Shown here: in pieces, positions 5,970 to 8,272 of the stretch | Layout: each line of letters begins with the position of its first letter | Position numbering within the stretch: position 1 is the first letter of the stretch | Source: Sporosarcina sp. | GTDB taxonomy: Bacteria; Bacillota; Bacilli; Bacillales_A; Planococcaceae | DNA: 8,272 bases | Assembly: GCA_029263945.1 (NCBI GenBank) | Contig: JARIDM010000260.1 | Coordinates: 1-8,272 of the forward strand | Reading direction: 5' to 3' | The notes under the pieces: model-generated | The model's input: the letters and a program-made list of their open reading frames with translations, nothing else | Told to the model about the DNA's origin: nothing | Database searches by the model: none | Made by a program: the position numbers and the translations under genes

Positions 5970-7883
5970 CTGCGAAAAATAATCGAATTACAAACTAAAA
6001 AAAGATTACGAGTTGTTTTTATCGTCTTTTTGCTTATGATTGGCGCTGTTGTGTTAAAATTTTTTCATGTGCAAGTGATTAAGCATGAACTATTAAAAGA
6101 ACGTGCGGAAGAAAACTGGGATATTGAAATACCATTCGGTGGGATGAGGGGTGATATCCTCGATCGAAGTGGTGAACTCATTGTAGGGAACAAGTTAGCC
6201 CCAACACTTTACTTTATGCCTGCACAAAACAGGGATGTAAAAAGTGTGGCGCATACGCTTGCCCCAATTTTAAAGACAGATGCGAAAAAGTTAAGCGAAA
6301 AATTAGCTGAAAAAGCATACATGGTAAAGATTGCGCCAGAAGGAAAAAACATTACACAAGCGCAAGCGGATGAGATTACTAAACTTCAAATTAAAGGTTT
6401 ATATACAGGTGTAGATTTTATAAGACATTACCCAAACAAAGAATTGCTTTCAAGACTGCTAGGATTTACAGGTTACGATGGTCAAGGACTTGCAGGGATT
6501 GAATATGCTTATGAGTCGTTTTTAGAAGGAAGTGGCGATCGAATCCAACTCTATACAGATGCAAAAGGGATTCCACTTCCACATGTAGATGACGGATTTA
6601 AAACAGGAAGTCAAGGGGCTTCAGTAGAATTGACAATCGATTTAGAAATGCAAAAGGTAGTTGAACGAGAACTTTTGCAGGCGATGGAAAAGTTTGAAGC
6701 GGAACAAGCGCTTGCGATTATTATGAACCCCAAAACGGGTGAACTGTTATCGCTTGCTTCAGTCCCTACATTTCATCCAGCTGAATACCAAGATGTGAAT
6801 CCTGATATTTACAATCGTAATTTACCAGTTTGGATGACGTTCGAACCAGGTTCTACATTTAAAATCATAACATTGGCAGCAGGCATAGAAGAGCAAGTCA
6901 TTGACCTTCATAAAGATAACTTTCATGATCCAGGGTATGTAAAAGTAGCAAACGCACGCTTGCGCTGTTGGAAGAGATCAGGACATGGTCAACAAACATT
7001 TTTAGAAGTTGTTGAAAATTCATGTAACCCAGGCTTTGTTGAAATTGGCCAAAGATTGGGGAGCGAAAAACTCAATGCCTATATTCGAGACTTTGGCTTC
7101 GGTCAATCGACGGGATCAGGCATTGCAGGAGAGTCAAAAGGCATCCTATTTTCAAAGGAAGCTTTTGGTCCTGTGGAACAAGCCACAACTTCGTTTGGCC
7201 AAGGAATTTCAGTCACACCCATTCAACAAGTGCAAGCCGTAGCTGCAGCCATCAATGGCGGAAAGCTTTATAAACCTTACATTGTGAAAGAAATTGTAGA
7301 TGCAAAGGGGAAATCGCTCAAGACTTTTAAGCCCGAGCTTAAAAAGCAAGTCATTAGTGAGGAAGCGTCTGCTCAAGTGAGGGAAGCCCTAGAATCAGTT
7401 GTTGCGAATGGTTCTGGTCGTAATGCTTACACAGATGGACTCAGGGTGGGTGGCAAAACTGGAACGGCACAAAAAGTAGTGGATGGTACTTACAAAGACG
7501 GAGAGTATATCGTTTCGTTTATTGGGTTTGCGCCTGCAGATGATCCTGAGTTACTCGTTTACGTTGCCATTGACAGCCCGCGGAACTCCGTTCAATTTGG
7601 TGGGGTCATTGCAGCCCCGATTGTAGGACGCATATTGGAGGAAGCGGCAATTCTTAATAAAATTCCTAAACGGGAAAATCAGTTGGAAAAAGATTACCGC
7701 TGGGGAGATGCCTTGACACACCGTGTGCCTGATTTAATCGGCATGACGAAAATGAATATTCAAAACCAGCTATACACGTATCGAATTGAGTGGCATGGAA
7801 CAGGCGAAAAAGTAAAAACGCAAATGCCTCGAGCGGATACATTAATTACAATAGATGATATCATACATGTCTATACAGATTGA
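5970..7883 (+). CDS. spoVD: Stage V sporulation protein SpoVD (sporulation-specific class B PBP)
   Basis: SpoVD is the mother-cell transpeptidase needed for spore cortex peptidoglycan, acting in the forespore outer membrane with SpoVE. Starting at CTG 5970, the product is 637 residues (B. subtilis 646). It has a basic N-terminus (RKIIELQTKKRLR), a membrane anchor (about 15-30), a dimerisation domain (RGDILDRSGEL, FIRHYPNKELL), a transpeptidase domain and one PASTA domain (about 585-637). Catalytic motifs are STFK (Ser295), SCN (351-353) and KTG (496-498). SpoVD rather than a vegetative PBP is indicated by the blocks NRNLPVW, ARLRCWKR and NSCNPGFVE. These carry Cys333 and Cys352, the pair equivalent to B. 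subtilis Cys332 and Cys351, whose disulfide is reduced by StoA. This numbering match also argues that the start lies at or very near 5970. The next conventional start (TTG 6030) would cut into the membrane anchor. The GAGGGG site and a candidate sigma-E promoter lie just upstream. Confidence 0.94.
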   Translation: MRKIIELQTKKRLRVVFIVFLLMIGAVVLKFFHVQVIKHELLKERAEENWDIEIPFGGMRGDILDRSGELIVGNKLAPTLYFMPAQNRDVKSVAHTLAPILKTDAKKLSEKLAEKAYMVKIAPEGKNITQAQADEITKLQIKGLYTGVDFIRHYPNKELLSRLLGFTGYDGQGLAGIEYAYESFLEGSGDRIQLYTDAKGIPLPHVDDGFKTGSQGASVELTIDLEMQKVVERELLQAMEKFEAEQALAIIMNPKTGELLSLASVPTFHPAEYQDVNPDIYNRNLPVWMTFEPGSTFKIITLAAGIEEQVIDLHKDNFHDPGYVKVANARLRCWKRSGHGQQTFLEVVENSCNPGFVEIGQRLGSEKLNAYIRDFGFGQSTGSGIAGESKGILFSKEAFGPVEQATTSFGQGISVTPIQQVQAVAAAINGGKLYKPYIVKEIVDAKGKSLKTFKPELKKQVISEEASAQVREALESVVANGSGRNAYTDGLRVGGKTGTAQKVVDGTYKDGEYIVSFIGFAPADDPELLVYVAIDSPRNSVQFGGVIAAPIVGRILEEAAILNKIPKRENQLEKDYRWGDALTHRVPDLIGMTKMNIQNQLYTYRIEWHGTGEKVKTQMPRADTLITIDDIIHVYTD

Positions 7884-7903
7884 AAATTATTTGAAAGCAA
7901 AAC

Positions 7904-7935
7904 CTGACACAGATGATTGATAATCTCTGTGTCAG
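7904..7935 (+). other. Strong hairpin between spoVD and mraY, no U-tract
   Basis: CTGACACAGA (7904-7913) and TCTGTGTCAG (7926-7935) form a perfect 10-bp stem. Past one bulged T, the inner GATT/AATC adds 4 bp around a GAT loop. The plus-strand sequence that follows (AAGCTAGAAGGAG) has no T-run, so it is not a canonical intrinsic terminator. On the minus strand the stem is followed by GGTTTTGCTTT, also a poor tract. It may limit spoVD-to-mraY read-through, stabilise a 3' end, or mark an RNA processing site. The structure is plain to see, but its function is inferred. Confidence 0.6.
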
Positions 7936-7955
7936 AAGCTAGAAGGAGATCAAAC

Positions 7956-8272
7956 ATGACACTTGCTACAACGTTTACGGCAGTTGCCGTTGCTTTTATA
8001 ATTTCGGCAATTTCAGGGGTTCTCATAATCCCCCTCTTAAAACGGATGAAATTTGGTCAAAGTATTCGTGAAGAGGGGCCAGAAACCCATCAGAAGAAAG
8101 CAGGAACACCGACGATGGGTGGACTTATTTTTATTACGTCAATCGTCCTATCTACGCTACTACTCTCTTACATATTCGACGGCATGATGGTCACCACACA
8201 AACAATCGTTCTATTATTAGTATTTATTGGATTCGGTGTTATTGGTTTTGTAGACGACTTTATCATTGTTGT
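7956..8272 (+). CDS. mraY: Phospho-N-acetylmuramoyl-pentapeptide-transferase MraY (3' end cut by window)
   Basis: MraY is the integral membrane enzyme that transfers phospho-MurNAc-pentapeptide from UDP to undecaprenyl phosphate, making lipid I. Only the first 105 codons are present, of about 320 in the family. The start ATG has an excellent AAGGAG (7943-7948), 7 nt upstream. Visible are a first transmembrane helix (about residues 5-28), the conserved cytoplasmic block LKRMKFGQSIREEGPETHQKKAGTPTMGG spread over about residues 28-56, and a second helix. A third helix ends at the active-site aspartate pair in GFVDDF. The residue four places after the first aspartate is Ile instead of the Lys of B. 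subtilis, as I recall is also true of Staphylococcus aureus. It follows spoVD directly, whereas B. subtilis has murE between them. Confidence 0.97.
   Translation, partial: MTLATTFTAVAVAFIISAISGVLIIPLLKRMKFGQSIREEGPETHQKKAGTPTMGGLIFITSIVLSTLLLSYIFDGMMVTTQTIVLLLVFIGFGVIGFVDDFIIV

Noticed and set aside
5954..5998. Fourteen-codon frame from GTG 5954 overlapping the spoVD start
   Set aside because: It has no ribosome binding site of its own, and its first codons are the spoVD ribosome binding site. I treat it as chance.
6030..6038. TTG 6030 or ATG 6036 as the spoVD start
   Set aside because: Either would remove the basic N-terminus and part of the membrane anchor, and neither has a good upstream ribosome binding site.
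7009..7242. Plus-strand 77-codon frame inside spoVD
   Set aside because: It is an out-of-frame shadow of the transpeptidase domain. The spoVD frame is intact and clearly conserved across the same bases.
7862..7869. CATACATG at the end of spoVD as a sigma-E -10 element for mraY
   Set aside because: It fits the consensus only in its first six bases, has no suitable -35 about 14 nt upstream, and lies within coding sequence.
8262..8272. Ile in place of the Lys found four residues after the first active-site Asp of B. subtilis MraY (DDFIIVV)
   Set aside because: As I recall, Staphylococcus aureus MraY has the same DDYIIVV pattern, so this looks like normal family variation rather than a defect.

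Overview
This window is the 5' end of a division and cell wall (dcw) gene cluster, all on the plus strand, from a low-GC, endospore-forming member of the Bacilli. Three things support this placement: a bacillithiol gene (bshC) directly upstream of mraZ, the order mraZ-rsmH-ftsL-pbpB-spoVD known from Bacillus, and a clear orthologue of the sporulation penicillin-binding protein SpoVD. The absence of murE between spoVD and mraY differs from Bacillus subtilis. It would fit a Planococcaceae/Caryophanaceae-type organism (Sporosarcina or Lysinibacillus relatives), many of which have lysine-type vegetative peptidoglycan, but the genus assignment is inference.

Layout: 1-1605 is bshC, missing only its first few codons at the window edge. 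It ends in a strong intrinsic terminator (1615-1655), so it is separated from the dcw operon. The region 1656-1916 is the only sizeable intergenic stretch. It holds a possible 19-codon ORF with a good ribosome binding site (1782-1841), a moderate sigma-A-like promoter (1830-1859), and three GTGG repeats at exact 10-bp spacing (1862-1891) that look like the MraZ operator. Next come mraZ (1917-2348), rsmH (2390-3337), ftsL (3337-3708) and pbpB (3705-5912). The last three are tightly coupled by 1-nt and 4-nt overlaps. A 57-nt gap then carries a candidate sporulation sigma-E promoter and leads to spoVD (5970-7883), which appears to start at a CTG codon. A hairpin without a U-tract (7904-7935) fills the gap before mraY (7956 to the window end, truncated).

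How the genes work together: MraZ probably autoregulates the cluster. RsmH modifies 16S rRNA. FtsL and PBP2B are septal divisome membrane proteins, and PBP2B is the division transpeptidase. SpoVD is its sporulation paralogue for spore cortex synthesis. MraY makes lipid I, the first membrane-bound peptidoglycan precursor that both transpeptidases ultimately depend on.

No mobile element, CRISPR array, phage, tRNA or rRNA gene was seen. I found no undescribed multi-gene system. The points worth following up are regulatory (MraZ operator, sigma-E promoter, CTG start, small ORF, hairpin) and the absence of murE.
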